Below are positions 1 through 8,429 of a DNA stretch of 64,000 nt, piece after piece. Source of the stretch: Alcanivorax sp. (GTDB lineage: Bacteria; Pseudomonadota; Gammaproteobacteria; Pseudomonadales; Alcanivoracaceae); contig JAKUPL010000004.1 in the NCBI GenBank assembly GCA_022449455.1, positions 1 through 64,000 on the forward strand, read 5' to 3'. The position numbers and the translations under genes were made by a program. The number at the start of each line of letters is the position of its first letter. Positions within the stretch are counted from its first letter, which is position 1. The notes under the pieces are model-generated. The model worked only from the letters and a program-made list of their open reading frames with translations. It was not told where the DNA came from and did not search any database.

Positions 1-102
1 GTGGACATCCTGGTGGAGCTGGGCCGCCGCCGCATGGTCGGTGGCCAGGAAGACATGATCGTCGACGTCGCCCTGGATATGTTGAAGAAGGAACAAGCCT
101 GA
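1..102 (+). CDS. dmpG: 4-hydroxy-2-oxovalerate aldolase, C-terminal end only
   Basis: Partial gene entering from the left edge; only the last 33 codons and the stop are present. The visible residues include the [20 protein letters not shown] stretch typical of the C-terminus of DmpG/BphI-type aldolases, which split 4-hydroxy-2-oxovalerate into pyruvate and acetaldehyde at the end of catechol meta-cleavage. The stop overlaps the next start by one base (TGATG), so it is co-transcribed with the decarboxylase gene. The family call rests on the short tail plus the dmpH-dmpI neighbours. Confidence 0.8.
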   Translation: MDILVELGRRRMVGGQEDMIVDVALDMLKKEQA

Positions 103-890
103 TGAGCCTGAACAAAGAGACCATTGCCAAGCTGGCGGAGCACCTGGAGAACGCGGAACGCAACGCCCATGACGTGACCAAGGTGACCGATGACTATCCC
201 GACCTGGATATCGCCGCCGCCTATGACGTGCAGTGGGAGATCCGCCGCCGCAAGATCGAGCGCGGCAGTCGTGTCATCGGTATGAAGATGGGGCTGACCT
301 CCCGCTCCAAGATGGAGCAGATGGGCGTGGACACCCCGATCTACGGCTTTCTGGTCGATTACTTCGAAGCGCCGGAGTCCAGCGCCATCGCCGTGGACGA
401 ACTGATCCATCCCAAGGTGGAGGCGGAGATCGCGTTCTTCACCAAAGCGCCGCTGCGCGGCCCGGGCTGTCATGTGGGCGCGGTTCTGGCAGCCACCGAC
501 TTTGTGCTGCCGGCGGTGGAGATCATCGATTCCCGCTACCGGGATTTCAAATTCGACCTGCCCAGTGTGATTGCCGATAACGCCTCTTCCTCGCGTTTTG
601 TCACCGGCGGCCAGCCGCGTGGGGTGGACGGTCTGGATCTGCGCAACCTGGGCGTGGTGCTGGAGAAGAACGGGGAAGTGGTGGCCACCGGTGCCGGTGC
701 CGCGGTGCTCGGACACCCGGCGGTCAGCATCGCCATGCTCGCCAATATGCTTGGCGAGCGTGGCGAGGAAATTCCCGCCGGCAGTCTGCTGCTCTCCGGC
801 GCCATTACCGCCGCGGTGGCGGTGGACAAGGGCGACAATGTGTCGCTGCGCGCGCAGGGCCTGGGCGCCTTTTCCACCCGTTTCGTCTAA
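102..890 (+). CDS. dmpH: 4-oxalocrotonate decarboxylase (2-oxo-3-hexenedioate decarboxylase)
   Basis: Protein of 262 residues, the usual length for DmpH/XylI. It decarboxylates the oxalocrotonate branch intermediate of catechol meta-cleavage to 2-hydroxypenta-2,4-dienoate in the cytoplasm. Conserved stretches of the hydratase/decarboxylase family are visible: GMKMGLTS near residue 60, HPKVEAEIAF near 105, VEIIDSRYRDFKF near 140 and GAGAAVLGHP near 205. The related hydratase DmpE is the main alternative, but the position between dmpG and the tautomerase gene and the overall pattern favour DmpH. It starts one base inside the dmpG stop. Confidence 0.9.
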   Translation: MSLNKETIAKLAEHLENAERNAHDVTKVTDDYPDLDIAAAYDVQWEIRRRKIERGSRVIGMKMGLTSRSKMEQMGVDTPIYGFLVDYFEAPESSAIAVDELIHPKVEAEIAFFTKAPLRGPGCHVGAVLAATDFVLPAVEIIDSRYRDFKFDLPSVIADNASSSRFVTGGQPRGVDGLDLRNLGVVLEKNGEVVATGAGAAVLGHPAVSIAMLANMLGERGEEIPAGSLLLSGAITAAVAVDKGDNVSLRAQGLGAFSTRFV

Positions 891-912
891 TCCATCAGAG
901 AGAGGCACCGTC

Positions 913-1104
913 ATGCCCATCGCCACCATCCAGATCATGGAAGGCCGTGACAAAGCCGCCAAGGAAAGGCTGATCAAGGAAGTCACCGATGCCATTTGTT
1001 CGAGCATCGGCGCGCGCCGGGAAGCGGTGCGTATCGTTCTGCAGGAAGTGCCCAAGTCTCATTGGGGCATTGGCGGCGAGACCGCCGAAGCGCTTGGGCG
1101 ATGA
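913..1104 (+). CDS. dmpI: 4-oxalocrotonate tautomerase
   Basis: A 63-residue protein, the standard size of 4-OT subunits. It begins Met-Pro-Ile, so removal of Met exposes the catalytic amino-terminal proline, and it carries the PKSHWGIGGE stretch of meta-cleavage tautomerases. It isomerises 2-hydroxymuconate to 2-oxo-3-hexenedioate, the substrate of the preceding decarboxylase. The ATG at 913 follows an AGAGAG ribosome-binding site and lies 22 bases after dmpH. It looks like the last gene of the operon. Confidence 0.92.
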   Translation: MPIATIQIMEGRDKAAKERLIKEVTDAICSSIGARREAVRIVLQEVPKSHWGIGGETAEALGR

Positions 1105-1109
1105 CGAGC

Positions 1110-1127
1110 CGCCGCGTTAACGCGGCG
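1110..1127. other. 18-bp perfect palindrome after dmpI
   Basis: CGCCGCGTTAACGCGGCG lies six bases after the tautomerase stop. With no spacer it can form only a short hairpin, followed by a few T residues near 1137. It may help end the operon transcript, but it is a weak terminator at best and could be a protein-binding site. Confidence 0.4.
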
Positions 1128-1245
1128 CTCTGAAAGTTTTCCAAAGGCAAAAAACGGGAGGCCCGCCTCCAGGGCACTCCTATGCCTGAAGAAAAGCAAA
1201 AACCGACTCAACCAGAAGACCAACCGATAAAACAAAGGTGAGACC

Positions 1246-2229
1246 ATGAAAAAAACAACATTCAAAACCACGCTGATCTCTTCCGCGCTGCTGGCGTCCT
1301 CCGGCGCCTGGGCTCAGAGCGACGGCAACAAGCCGACCTTCTTCGGGGAAATGGGCATGGGCGCGCTCAAGGTGGACAGCCGCGACCTGGATACCTGGGC
1401 GTTCGACCTGACGGCCGGCTTCAAGGGGCTCTACAAGGCCAACGGCCTCAAGGTGGCCTACACCTTCAACGCCGATTTCACCGGCCCGGTCAATGACATC
1501 GACCCGCTGGTCTATACCCGTGGCGGCGATGACGACACCATCTACATTCGCAACGCCAAGGTCGTGCTGCCCACCCAATACGGCGCCTTCGTGTTCGGCC
1601 CGCGCTCCTCCAGCGGCCAGTACGGGGACCTCTACGGCGCGGTCACTGACTTCGAATACAACGAGCTGCACGCGCGCACCGGCATCAACCGGATGTTCAC
1701 CCAGGGTGACATCATCAATAACCTTCTGGCCTACGCGTCGCCCACCTTCGCTGGCTGGAAGCTGATCGTCGGCTCCTTCACCTTCAATAAATACAACGAC
1801 CGGGATATCGACGCCATGAGCTATCGGGCGCTGTATTCCAACGGTGGCTTCAACTTCGCCTTCGGCCAGGTGCTCATCTCCGACGACCAGGCCGCCACCG
1901 GTGAGGAGGAAGAACGCAATGCCGCCACCGCATCCTACCAGTGGGATCACCTGAGCCTGATGGCCACGGTGGAACAGAATGACGTGCCCGACGGCACCGT
2001 CAACGACTTCACCACCTACGCCGTGGGCGGCCGCTATCGGATCAACGACAACTGGTCCACGGCGCTCACCTACGCCGACAAGAACCATGAACTGGAAGAC
2101 CTGGACAACACCGCGGTAATCGCCCAGGTGCGCCGCCACTTTGGTTCCCAGGCCTACCTGTTCGCGGAAACCGGTCAGTACGACGAAAGCCCGTCCAACT
2201 ACGCGGTGGGCGTGAACCTGAAGTTCTGA
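1246..2229 (+). CDS. outer-membrane porin-like beta-barrel protein
   Basis: A 327-residue protein with a clear Sec signal peptide (KK-rich start, hydrophobic core, cleavage after GAWA near residue 23) and a C-terminal phenylalanine (NLKF), the signature of outer-membrane barrels. The body alternates short aromatic strands and Asp/Gly-rich loops as in general Gram-negative porins. It is downstream of the meta-cleavage genes, so it may admit aromatic substrates, but no substrate can be read from the sequence. An AAAGGTGAG ribosome-binding site precedes the ATG and a strong terminator follows. Confidence 0.78.
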   Translation: MKKTTFKTTLISSALLASSGAWAQSDGNKPTFFGEMGMGALKVDSRDLDTWAFDLTAGFKGLYKANGLKVAYTFNADFTGPVNDIDPLVYTRGGDDDTIYIRNAKVVLPTQYGAFVFGPRSSSGQYGDLYGAVTDFEYNELHARTGINRMFTQGDIINNLLAYASPTFAGWKLIVGSFTFNKYNDRDIDAMSYRALYSNGGFNFAFGQVLISDDQAATGEEEERNAATASYQWDHLSLMATVEQNDVPDGTVNDFTTYAVGGRYRINDNWSTALTYADKNHELEDLDNTAVIAQVRRHFGSQAYLFAETGQYDESPSNYAVGVNLKF

Positions 2230-2248
2230 TCATCACCGAAGTGCCATT

Positions 2249-2283
2249 GGGGCCGCCCTCTCCCGCGGCCCCGTTCGTTTTTT
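2249..2283 (+). terminator. rho-independent terminator of the porin gene
   Basis: GGGGCCGC (2249-2256) pairs perfectly with GCGGCCCC (2265-2272) across an 8-base loop and is followed by GTTCG and a run of six T. Confidence 0.9.
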
Positions 2284-2379
2284 CATCGTGGACCGGTGGC
2301 CGGGCAATGCTCTCCCACTCCGGCCTTTTCAGGTCTCCGCCCGATACCGCCGCCACGATGCTTTTTGCCTGCCCGCGGA

Positions 2380-2706
2380 TCAATCCGATGGTTGTTCTTC
2401 GTCGTCAGAGGGCAGTGCCGGTTCGAAAGCTCGCCGGTTGTCGGGCAGGGATACTCGGTCACCCACTTTCAGATCACCGTGGCGGTCGGCGCGCTTGCCG
2501 GACTCCGGGTCGATGATCGCCGCCACCTCGCCGTGGCTGAGGCCGGCGTCCCGGTCATAGGCTTCCACCCGTACGCGGATCACCCGGCCCCGATGGCGCG
2601 CGGACAGAATGCTGCCGGCGTGCGGTTCGGCGTCGATGTTCGGGTCCTTGGCGTAATAGTCGGCCACGCTGTGCGCGCCGGGGTCGTCCCAGACGATATG
2701 AGCCAT
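2380..2706 (-). CDS. hypothetical protein, 108 residues
   Basis: Small soluble protein with no signal peptide, membrane segment or motif I recognise; the middle is rich in charged residues and the C-terminus is acidic (SDDEEQ). The ATG at 2706 overlaps the glutathione transferase stop by one base (TGATG) and has GGAG seven bases upstream, so it is translationally coupled to that gene. The coupling suggests a shared stress role, but nothing in the sequence names a function. Confidence 0.6.
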   Translation of the reverse strand: MAHIVWDDPGAHSVADYYAKDPNIDAEPHAGSILSARHRGRVIRVRVEAYDRDAGLSHGEVAAIIDPESGKRADRHGDLKVGDRVSLPDNRRAFEPALPSDDEEQPSD

Positions 2707-3440
2707 CACGGTTCTCCATCCAGCTCGGGGTAATGACGGAAAATGCCGTCTTCATTGAACGGCTGGCGCCGTTCGGAATTCAGATAGGCGCGCACCCGCT
2801 CCCGTTCGCCCACCCGCGCCACCAGCGCGCCGATCTTGGGCAGGTCCTGTTCCACCTGACGCAGGGCGCGGGGAAAGGCATAGCGCAGACCGGTGACGGT
2901 CTGGAACAGGGACAGATCCACGTAGCTGTGGCGCTCGCCCACCAGGTGCTCCGCGCCCCGGGGGTTCTGCTCCAGCACCTGCTCGAAGTATTCCAGAAAG
3001 CGCGGCAGGCGATGGCGGCGGAACAGCTCGGCGCGGCGCGCGGCTTCGTCCCGCTGGTCCTCGTAGTAAAGGGAGGACGACAGCGGGTGGTGCACATCGT
3101 GGATTTCGGCGACGAAGTCGGTGAGGGTGAGTTGCAGGCCGTGGGCCCAGTCCCGCTGGTCCTCGTCCTCGTCGATCAGATCCAGACGCGGGGCCAGGAA
3201 CCGCAGGATGTTGGCGACATGGGAAATCACCCGGTCGCCGGCTTTCAGAAAGGGCGGCGCGAACGGCGGGCGCGGCGTGGCGTCGCCGCTCAGGTACATC
3301 TCCAGGGCCGGCACACCCAGGTCCTGGTCCGGGGAGCCCCGGCCCACGTCCAGGTAATCCGCGCCGGCGTCTTCCAGGGCCAGGCGCACGTATTCGCCGC
3401 GTCCCTGAATGCCCGGCCAATAGAACAGTTCGTAGCGCAT
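2706..3440 (-). CDS. glutathione S-transferase family protein
   Basis: A 244-residue cytosolic protein. The N-terminus (RYELFYWPGIQGRGEYVRLA) matches the thioredoxin-fold domain of GSTs, with the aromatic/Gly segment that contacts glutathione, and the C-terminal half is helical with the usual HSYVDLSLFQ N-capping-like segment near residue 190. It probably conjugates glutathione to electrophiles; the exact class is not clear. ATG 3440 is preferred over the adjacent GTG 3443 because it is better spaced from GGGAGA. Confidence 0.85.
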   Translation of the reverse strand: MRYELFYWPGIQGRGEYVRLALEDAGADYLDVGRGSPDQDLGVPALEMYLSGDATPRPPFAPPFLKAGDRVISHVANILRFLAPRLDLIDEDEDQRDWAHGLQLTLTDFVAEIHDVHHPLSSSLYYEDQRDEAARRAELFRRHRLPRFLEYFEQVLEQNPRGAEHLVGERHSYVDLSLFQTVTGLRYAFPRALRQVEQDLPKIGALVARVGERERVRAYLNSERRQPFNEDGIFRHYPELDGEP

Positions 3441-3512
3441 CACGGTCTCCCTGTTCGGTCCTGTCGGTCTGAAAACCGTATGACAATCGGCCGTCCCGCG
3501 TCCAGCGAGGGC

Positions 3513-4454
3513 CTAGGCCGCGCCGCCGTCGCCCTGACCGCCCTCGCAGGGTTCCGCCCAGCGCGGGTCGGCGGTGAATACGGTGTCGGTCACGGTGTTC
3601 GGGTACACCTCGGTCACCGCCCGGCGCAGCCGCTCGCGGATCGCGTCCAGCGCCGCCAGGCCGCCCTCCGGCGGGTAGTCCGCCGGCAGCACCACATGGG
3701 TCATCACATAAAGCTGGCGGCCGGGGCGCACCATGCGCACCTCCAACTGCCGCACCGGCAGGTCCGCCAGGGCCGCGTCGATGGCGGCGCGCACCGGCCG
3801 GCGCAGGGCGCGGGGCGGGGCCCGGTTAAGCAGCTCCAGCAGCGCGCCACGGGCCATGCGAATGGGCATGCCCAGGCAGAACAGCACCACCGCGATCACC
3901 AGCACCGAATCCACATAGGGCACGATCTGGTGCCAGCCCAGCCAGCGGGCCACCGGAATAAAGCAGAAGGTCAGCAGCACCGAGCCGGAAATCAGCGAGT
4001 TGATCAGCCAGTTCTCGAAATCCGCGCGCACCAGCGGCGTGTCCAGCCGCGCCCGGGCACGGTGCAGGGTCCAGGCGGTGAACGAGCAGGTCAGGGTGGC
4101 GACCAGGGCGTAAAGAATGGCCGGGCCGGCGACGATGGCACGGCCGCCGGAAAACAGCGCCAGCACCGCGTCGCCCAGGGCGAACAGGGACACACCCAGA
4201 ATCAGCAGGCCCTTGCCGGCGTTCACCAGGGACTCGAAGTAGCCGTAGCCGAACGGGAATTTACGGTCGTCCGGTTGGACGGTCAGGGCGCTGATGCGCA
4301 CCGTGACCAGCGCCACCAGGAAATAGACCAGATTGAACAGACCATCGAGAAGAATGGCCTTGGAGTGGGTAATGCTGGCGGCGGTCACCGCCGCGCTCCC
4401 CACCATCAGGGCCATCAAGGCGGACAGGATCAATACCCCGCGTTCGGTTTTCAT
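3513..4454 (-). CDS. cation diffusion facilitator (CDF) family transporter
   Basis: A 313-residue inner-membrane protein with about six membrane segments in the first 210 residues and a cytoplasmic C-terminal domain. Conserved acidic residues appear in the second (LLDGLFNL) and fifth (PYVDSVLVI) segments where CDF proteins bind Zn, Fe, Mn or Cd for proton-driven efflux. The metal cannot be inferred because the usual His/Asp pairs are only partly kept. ATG 4454 is chosen over the GTG codons upstream because of a GAGGG ribosome-binding site. Confidence 0.82.
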   Translation of the reverse strand: MKTERGVLILSALMALMVGSAAVTAASITHSKAILLDGLFNLVYFLVALVTVRISALTVQPDDRKFPFGYGYFESLVNAGKGLLILGVSLFALGDAVLALFSGGRAIVAGPAILYALVATLTCSFTAWTLHRARARLDTPLVRADFENWLINSLISGSVLLTFCFIPVARWLGWHQIVPYVDSVLVIAVVLFCLGMPIRMARGALLELLNRAPPRALRRPVRAAIDAALADLPVRQLEVRMVRPGRQLYVMTHVVLPADYPPEGGLAALDAIRERLRRAVTEVYPNTVTDTVFTADPRWAEPCEGGQGDGGAA

Positions 4455-4522
4455 CACCACCCTCGTGTCGCCGGAAACGAAAAAACGAAAGGCGATCAGT
4501 GTACCCGAACGGGGCGCGGGGC

Positions 4523-4999
4523 TCAGTCCTGGTCGTTGGAATAACCGCGATAGGCTTCCAGGGCCTTGCGCGTCACCACCGGCCCGGCGGCGCGGGCCAG
4601 AAAGCGCCGCGTGCCCGGGCTGGCGGCGATCAACACGCCGGCGGCCAGGGCGCCCACGGCCACCAGGCTGCTGTTGTCACGGGTCCAGCGCACCGCGCTG
4701 TCGCCGATCAGTGGCCGCAGGCTGTCCTCCAGCCTGGCCTCCGCCGCCGGGGTCTGGTGGCGGGACGGGGTCTCCGGTTTGGAGGCCACCGCCCGCCGCA
4801 CCAGCAGGGCCAGCAACACGGTCACCACCAGCAGGCCGAGGCCGGTGTAGAGCGACGCCAGGGGCGCGCCCACATGGGGCGCCAGCGCCAGCCACCCCGC
4901 CGCCGCGAAACACAGCAGGGTGGCCAGGCCGGTGAGCATGGCCAGCCACACCAGGGCGTTGAGGCTGAACAGGGATGAAAGAGGCCGGCGCAGATTCAT
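4523..4999 (-). CDS. putative inner-membrane protein, YqjE/holin-like family
   Basis: 158 residues with two hydrophobic hairpin segments near the N-terminus (about 15-35 and 45-67) and a third hydrophobic stretch near 112-128. The arrangement, and its place four bases after a DUF883 gene, matches YqjE-like proteins paired with YqjD/ElaB in gammaproteobacteria. Function is poorly known; the pair is associated with stationary phase and ribosome-membrane contact in E. coli. Confidence 0.55.
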   Translation of the reverse strand: MNLRRPLSSLFSLNALVWLAMLTGLATLLCFAAAGWLALAPHVGAPLASLYTGLGLLVVTVLLALLVRRAVASKPETPSRHQTPAAEARLEDSLRPLIGDSAVRWTRDNSSLVAVGALAAGVLIAASPGTRRFLARAAGPVVTRKALEAYRGYSNDQD

Positions 5000-5003
5000 G
5001 GCG

Positions 5004-5267
5004 TTATCGGCTGATCAGTTTGCCGAGCAGAATACCCACGCCGAAGGCGGCGAACACGCTGGTCAGGGGGCGTTCCTTGATGTGGGAACCCCACTCCTCG
5101 GTGTGCAGCTCGGCGCGGGCGCGCACGTCGTCCAGGTGCGCGCGGGCCTGATCGACACCGGCCTGGGCTTTCTGTTGGGAGTTGCGCTTGGCGGCCTCGG
5201 TAAGGGCGCCGAGATCGCGACGCAGTTGTTCGATGTCCTTTTTGAGCGCTTCGGTTTCCTGGCTCAT
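5004..5267 (-). CDS. DUF883 (ElaB/YqjD/CsbD-like) membrane-anchored protein
   Basis: 87 residues: a charged amphipathic coiled-coil N-terminal half (ETEALKKDIEQLRRDLGAL) followed by ERPLTSVFAAFGVGILLGKL, the C-terminal Gly-rich membrane anchor typical of the DUF883 family, whose YqjD/ElaB members tether ribosomes to the inner membrane in stationary phase. The start at 5267 is fixed by an excellent AGGAGGTGGTGAT ribosome-binding site; the longer upstream reading has none. It is first of a two-gene unit with the membrane protein at 4523-4999. Confidence 0.85.
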   Translation of the reverse strand: MSQETEALKKDIEQLRRDLGALTEAAKRNSQQKAQAGVDQARAHLDDVRARAELHTEEWGSHIKERPLTSVFAAFGVGILLGKLISR

Positions 5268-5396
5268 ATCACCACCTCCTGTCGGTTTGGATGCATACCC
5301 TTGAACAGGCCCGAGCATAGACAACCAGAGTGGGCGCTGCCTATAGACCTGGATCAGGGAACGGCCGGGAAAAGCGGGGTGAGGAGGCGTGGGAGG

Positions 5397-5420
5397 GCCG
5401 CCCGGCGCGGGCCGGGCGGC
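5397..5420. terminator. GC-rich hairpin downstream of isocitrate dehydrogenase
   Basis: GCCGCCCGGC and GCCGGGCGGC form a perfect 10-bp stem with a 4-base loop, 27 bases beyond the stop of the minus-strand dehydrogenase gene. There is no T-run on the minus side (three T on the plus side), so termination there may be partial or the hairpin may act in mRNA stability. Confidence 0.55.
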
Positions 5421-5447
5421 TTTGCAAAAGATTGCTAAAGCGTGCGC

Positions 5448-6455
5448 TCAGAGATGCTTGATCAGCTCGTCGGTGAACTCGTCGGTGGACGCGCTGCCAC
5501 CCAGGTCCGGAGTGACCACCTGGCCTTCACCCACCACATGGCGGATGGCGGCGCGCAGGCGCTCGGCTTTTTCGTTCATTTCCAGATATTCCAGCATCAT
5601 GCCGGCGCCCAGCATCAGTGCGGTGGGGTTGGCCACGCCCTTGCCGGCGATGTCCGGCGCGCTGCCGTGCACCGCCTCGAAGATGCCCCGGTGCTCACCC
5701 ACGTTGGCGCCCGGCGCCAGACCCAGGCCGCCGGTCAGGCCGGCGCACAGATCCGAAAGGATGTCGCCGAACAGATTAGTGGTGACGATCACGTCGAAGC
5801 GGTGCGGGTTCATGGCCAGCTGCATGGCGCAGTTGTCGACGATCATTTCCTCGTGCTCGATGTCGTCGTATTCCTCGGCGATGCTGCGCGCCACGTTCAG
5901 AAACAGGCCGGAGGTGGACTTCATGATATTGGCCTTGTGCACCACCGTGACCTTGCGGCGGCCCAGGCGGCGGGCGGCCTCATAGGCGAAGCGGATCAGG
6001 CGCTTGGATTCCTTGCGCGTGATCACGCTGCGCAGCTCGGCCCGTTCGCCGTCATCGCTGACCATCTGGCCTTCGCCGGAGTAGATGCCCTCGATGTTCT
6101 CGCGGATGGTGAGAATGTCCACGTTATCGTAGCGCGAGCGCACGCCCGGTATGGACAGGGCGGGGCGCAGGTTGGCGAACAGATCGAAGTGCTTGCGCAG
6201 CGTCACGTTGACCGAGCGGAAGCCCTTGCCCACCGGCGTGGTGATCGGGCCCTTCAGGGCCACCGGGTTCTTCTCGATCATGTCCAGGGTTTCCTGGGGC
6301 ACCAGATCCATGCCCTGATCGAGAGCGGTCTGGCCGGCGATGGCCCGGTCGTAGGCAAAGTCGCACTCCAGGGCGTCCAGCAGGCGCAAGGTGGCCTCTA
6401 CGATGTCGGGACCGATGCCGTCGCCGGGGATGACTGTTACGCGTGTCTGCGCCAT
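5448..6455 (-). CDS. NAD-dependent isocitrate dehydrogenase (isocitrate/isopropylmalate dehydrogenase family)
   Basis: 335 residues, matching the short homomeric NAD-type enzymes rather than the 415-residue NADP enzyme. Seen: VTVIPGDGIGPD at the N-terminus, TIRENIEGIYSGEGQ near 105-120, the catalytic KANIMK segment, TNLFGDILSDL with the metal-binding aspartates, and EAVHGSAPDIAGKGVANPTA near 265-285. It oxidises isocitrate to 2-oxoglutarate in the TCA cycle. ATG 6455 is preferred because AAGGAG precedes it and the family motif starts at once; a 34-residue upstream extension has no support. 3-Isopropylmalate dehydrogenase is less likely without leu genes nearby. Confidence 0.85.
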   Translation of the reverse strand: MAQTRVTVIPGDGIGPDIVEATLRLLDALECDFAYDRAIAGQTALDQGMDLVPQETLDMIEKNPVALKGPITTPVGKGFRSVNVTLRKHFDLFANLRPALSIPGVRSRYDNVDILTIRENIEGIYSGEGQMVSDDGERAELRSVITRKESKRLIRFAYEAARRLGRRKVTVVHKANIMKSTSGLFLNVARSIAEEYDDIEHEEMIVDNCAMQLAMNPHRFDVIVTTNLFGDILSDLCAGLTGGLGLAPGANVGEHRGIFEAVHGSAPDIAGKGVANPTALMLGAGMMLEYLEMNEKAERLRAAIRHVVGEGQVVTPDLGGSASTDEFTDELIKHL

Positions 6456-6689
6456 GGAAGAACTCCTTCGATTATCGGGTTGGATAATGGGTTGGCTGGC
6501 CTTCACCGTCGATACGACTTTCGCATCGCCGGGCGAACGGGCCGGGTCTGGGATCACCAGGAGGGCGCCAGTCTACCAGACCGGCGCCGGTTCGTGGGGC
6601 CGTGAAGGCAAGCTTCGTGCCAGAGGTTTCATAGCGCGGACTTCGGCGTCATCATATCCGGGTATTTTCGACGGGAAGGGGACGGCCTG

Positions 6690-7082
6690 ATGTGGTTATC
6701 GGTGGTGGCGATTTCGGTGGGGGCGGCACTGGGCGCCAATCTGCGCTGGCTGTTGAGTCTCGGGCTGAACGCCCTGTTTCCCGCCATTCCTCTGGGCACC
6801 CTGGCCGCCAACCTGCTGGGCGGCTGGCTGATCGGCGTGGCGTTGGGCGTGTTCGCCGGCCTGCCGTCGCTGACGCCGGAGTGGCGCCTGCTGGTGGTGA
6901 CCGGCTTCCTGGGCGCGCTCACCACCTTCTCTTCGTTCTCCGCCGAGATGTTCATCAATCTGCAGGCCGGCCGCTGGGGCCTGGCGGCGGCGGGCATCGC
7001 CGCCCATGTGGTGGGGTCCCTGTGCATGACCGGGCTGGGCCTGGGCATGGTGGCCCTGGCCCGGCACTGGCTGGCACGCTGA
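6690..7082 (+). CDS. crcB: fluoride exporter CrcB/Fluc
   Basis: 130 residues with four hydrophobic segments, the size of a single-domain Fluc subunit. Signature segments are present: [24 protein letters not shown] and [14 protein letters not shown], the last holding the central sodium site and pore phenylalanines. It forms dual-topology dimers that export fluoride. I see no fluoride riboswitch upstream. It is single-gene and converges with the AraC gene, whose stop is only three bases away. Confidence 0.93.
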   Translation: MWLSVVAISVGAALGANLRWLLSLGLNALFPAIPLGTLAANLLGGWLIGVALGVFAGLPSLTPEWRLLVVTGFLGALTTFSSFSAEMFINLQAGRWGLAAAGIAAHVVGSLCMTGLGLGMVALARHWLAR

Positions 7083-7085
7083 ACC

Positions 7086-8057
7086 TCAGGCGCGGGCGGT
7101 CTCCGGATACTCGCCGCGCAGCTTGACCACGTCCGCCCGTGGCGGGTTGCCAAACAACCGGCTGTATTCGCGGCTGAAATGAGACGGGCTCTCATAGCCC
7201 ACCCGGAAGCTGGCGGTGGCCGCCTCCAACCCCTCCGAGAGCATCAAACGACGCGCCTCGTGCAGGCGCAGCTTCTTCTGAAACTGCAGCGGCGACATGC
7301 GCGTGACCTGTTTGAAACTGTGGAACAGGGACGACTCGCTCATGTTCGCCATGTCCGCCAGTTCGCGCACCCGCAACGGCTCGGTGAAGCGGTCCTTGAG
7401 CACCGCGATCACCTTGGAGACCCGGTGGGCCTGGGTGTCGGCCACCGCGAACTTGCGCATCTTCGGACCGATTTCGCCGACCAGAGCCCGATAAAGAATC
7501 TCGCGCCGGGCCAGGGGCGCCAGCACGCGGGCATCCCGAGGATTGTCCAGCAGTGACACCAGCCGCAGCACCGCCTCCACCATGCTCTTTTCCGCCTGGG
7601 CCTGACCGAGCCCGCAACTGCAGGCGCTGTTGGGGTCGTTCGGGTCGTCCGGCTCCAGCAGTTCCTCGCCCAGCTCCAGCAGCAAATCGGTCACTTCCTG
7701 GGATTCCACGCTGATCTTCACCCCCAGATAGGGGCGTTCCGGGCTGGCGTCGGTGACCTTGCCGAGCACCGGCAGGTGCACCGAGGACACCAGGCAACTG
7801 AGGGGGCCGTAATGAATCTCCCGGTCACCCAGCCATACCGTCTTGCCGCCCTGGGCGATCAGACAGAAGGACGGGTCGTACACCGAGGAGCCCATGCAGC
7901 TGGTGGTGGTGTTGGCGCGCACCAGCTCCAGGCCGGGGATGGCGGTGGCGTTGAGGCCCTCATCCGGGGCCCATTTCTGGATCTGGCGGGCCAGAGTTTT
8001 CGCCAATTGGTCCAGGTCGGTGTCGGGCAGATGATCGACAGGGGGGCGGGCAGTCAC
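7086..8057 (-). CDS. AraC-family transcriptional regulator (AraC_N type)
   Basis: 323 residues: an N-terminal cupin-like effector domain (YDPSFCLIAQGGKTVWLGD near 60-80) of the AraC_N family and a C-terminal double helix-turn-helix (RVRELADMANMSESSLFHSF near 235 and FRVGYESPSHFSREYSRLFG near 290). It starts at GTG 8057, set by GGAGGA six bases upstream; a TTG start 13 codons further out lacks one. It is divergent from the RND pump operon across a 372-base gap, so control of that pump or of itself is plausible but unproven. Confidence 0.88.
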   Translation of the reverse strand: MTARPPVDHLPDTDLDQLAKTLARQIQKWAPDEGLNATAIPGLELVRANTTTSCMGSSVYDPSFCLIAQGGKTVWLGDREIHYGPLSCLVSSVHLPVLGKVTDASPERPYLGVKISVESQEVTDLLLELGEELLEPDDPNDPNSACSCGLGQAQAEKSMVEAVLRLVSLLDNPRDARVLAPLARREILYRALVGEIGPKMRKFAVADTQAHRVSKVIAVLKDRFTEPLRVRELADMANMSESSLFHSFKQVTRMSPLQFQKKLRLHEARRLMLSEGLEAATASFRVGYESPSHFSREYSRLFGNPPRADVVKLRGEYPETARA

Positions 8058-8429
8058 GGGAACGTCCTCCGATTGCGGGTCGAACGATGGTGGCAACGCA
8101 AAGTGGCGAGTATACGCCCGTATTCAGCGGCTTCCATGACAAAAAGCCGAAAGCTTGCAGAATTGGGCAAGCACCGCGCAGGAACGGGCAACCCCTCCCC
8201 GGGATGCCCTGAAACGGGGCCCGTCGTGCCGGCGCCTGTGCGGCCTTGCGGTATTCCCTCTACAGGATCAGGCAAGTAAGCGGCAGGAACTCGATAACGC
8301 CGCGTCGGCGCCCGCCGCTACAGTACGCCTCCATAACACCCCTCTCGGAAGAACAAACGCTTCGGGCTTGACCTGAACTTAAGTTGAGGAATTACCGTTC
8401 ATCGCTTAACGCATACGGAGTAACACACC
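8058..8429. other. 372-base divergent intergenic region
   Basis: Lies between the AraC gene (minus) and the RND operon (plus). The right third holds the SoxR-like promoter described separately. In the middle, around 8200-8260, are short GC-rich inverted pieces but no convincing gene, no tRNA and no other clear promoter. Confidence 0.6.
8368..8398 (+). promoter_or_regulatory. SoxR-box-like promoter of the RND pump operon
   Basis: TTGACC (8368-8373) and TACCGT (8393-8398) are separated by 19 bases, the long spacing of MerR-family promoters. The spacer region contains CCTGAACTTAAGTTGAGG (8372-8389), an 18-bp near-palindrome that matches the E. coli soxS SoxR box CCTCAAGTTAACTTGAGG at 15 of 18 positions. 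SoxR is known to control the RND pump mexGHI-opmD in Pseudomonas aeruginosa. No soxR gene is in this window. Confidence 0.6.

Noticed and set aside
6600..6689. Fluoride riboswitch before crcB
   Set aside because: I looked for the conserved GGNGATGG-type core and pseudoknot partner and did not find them.
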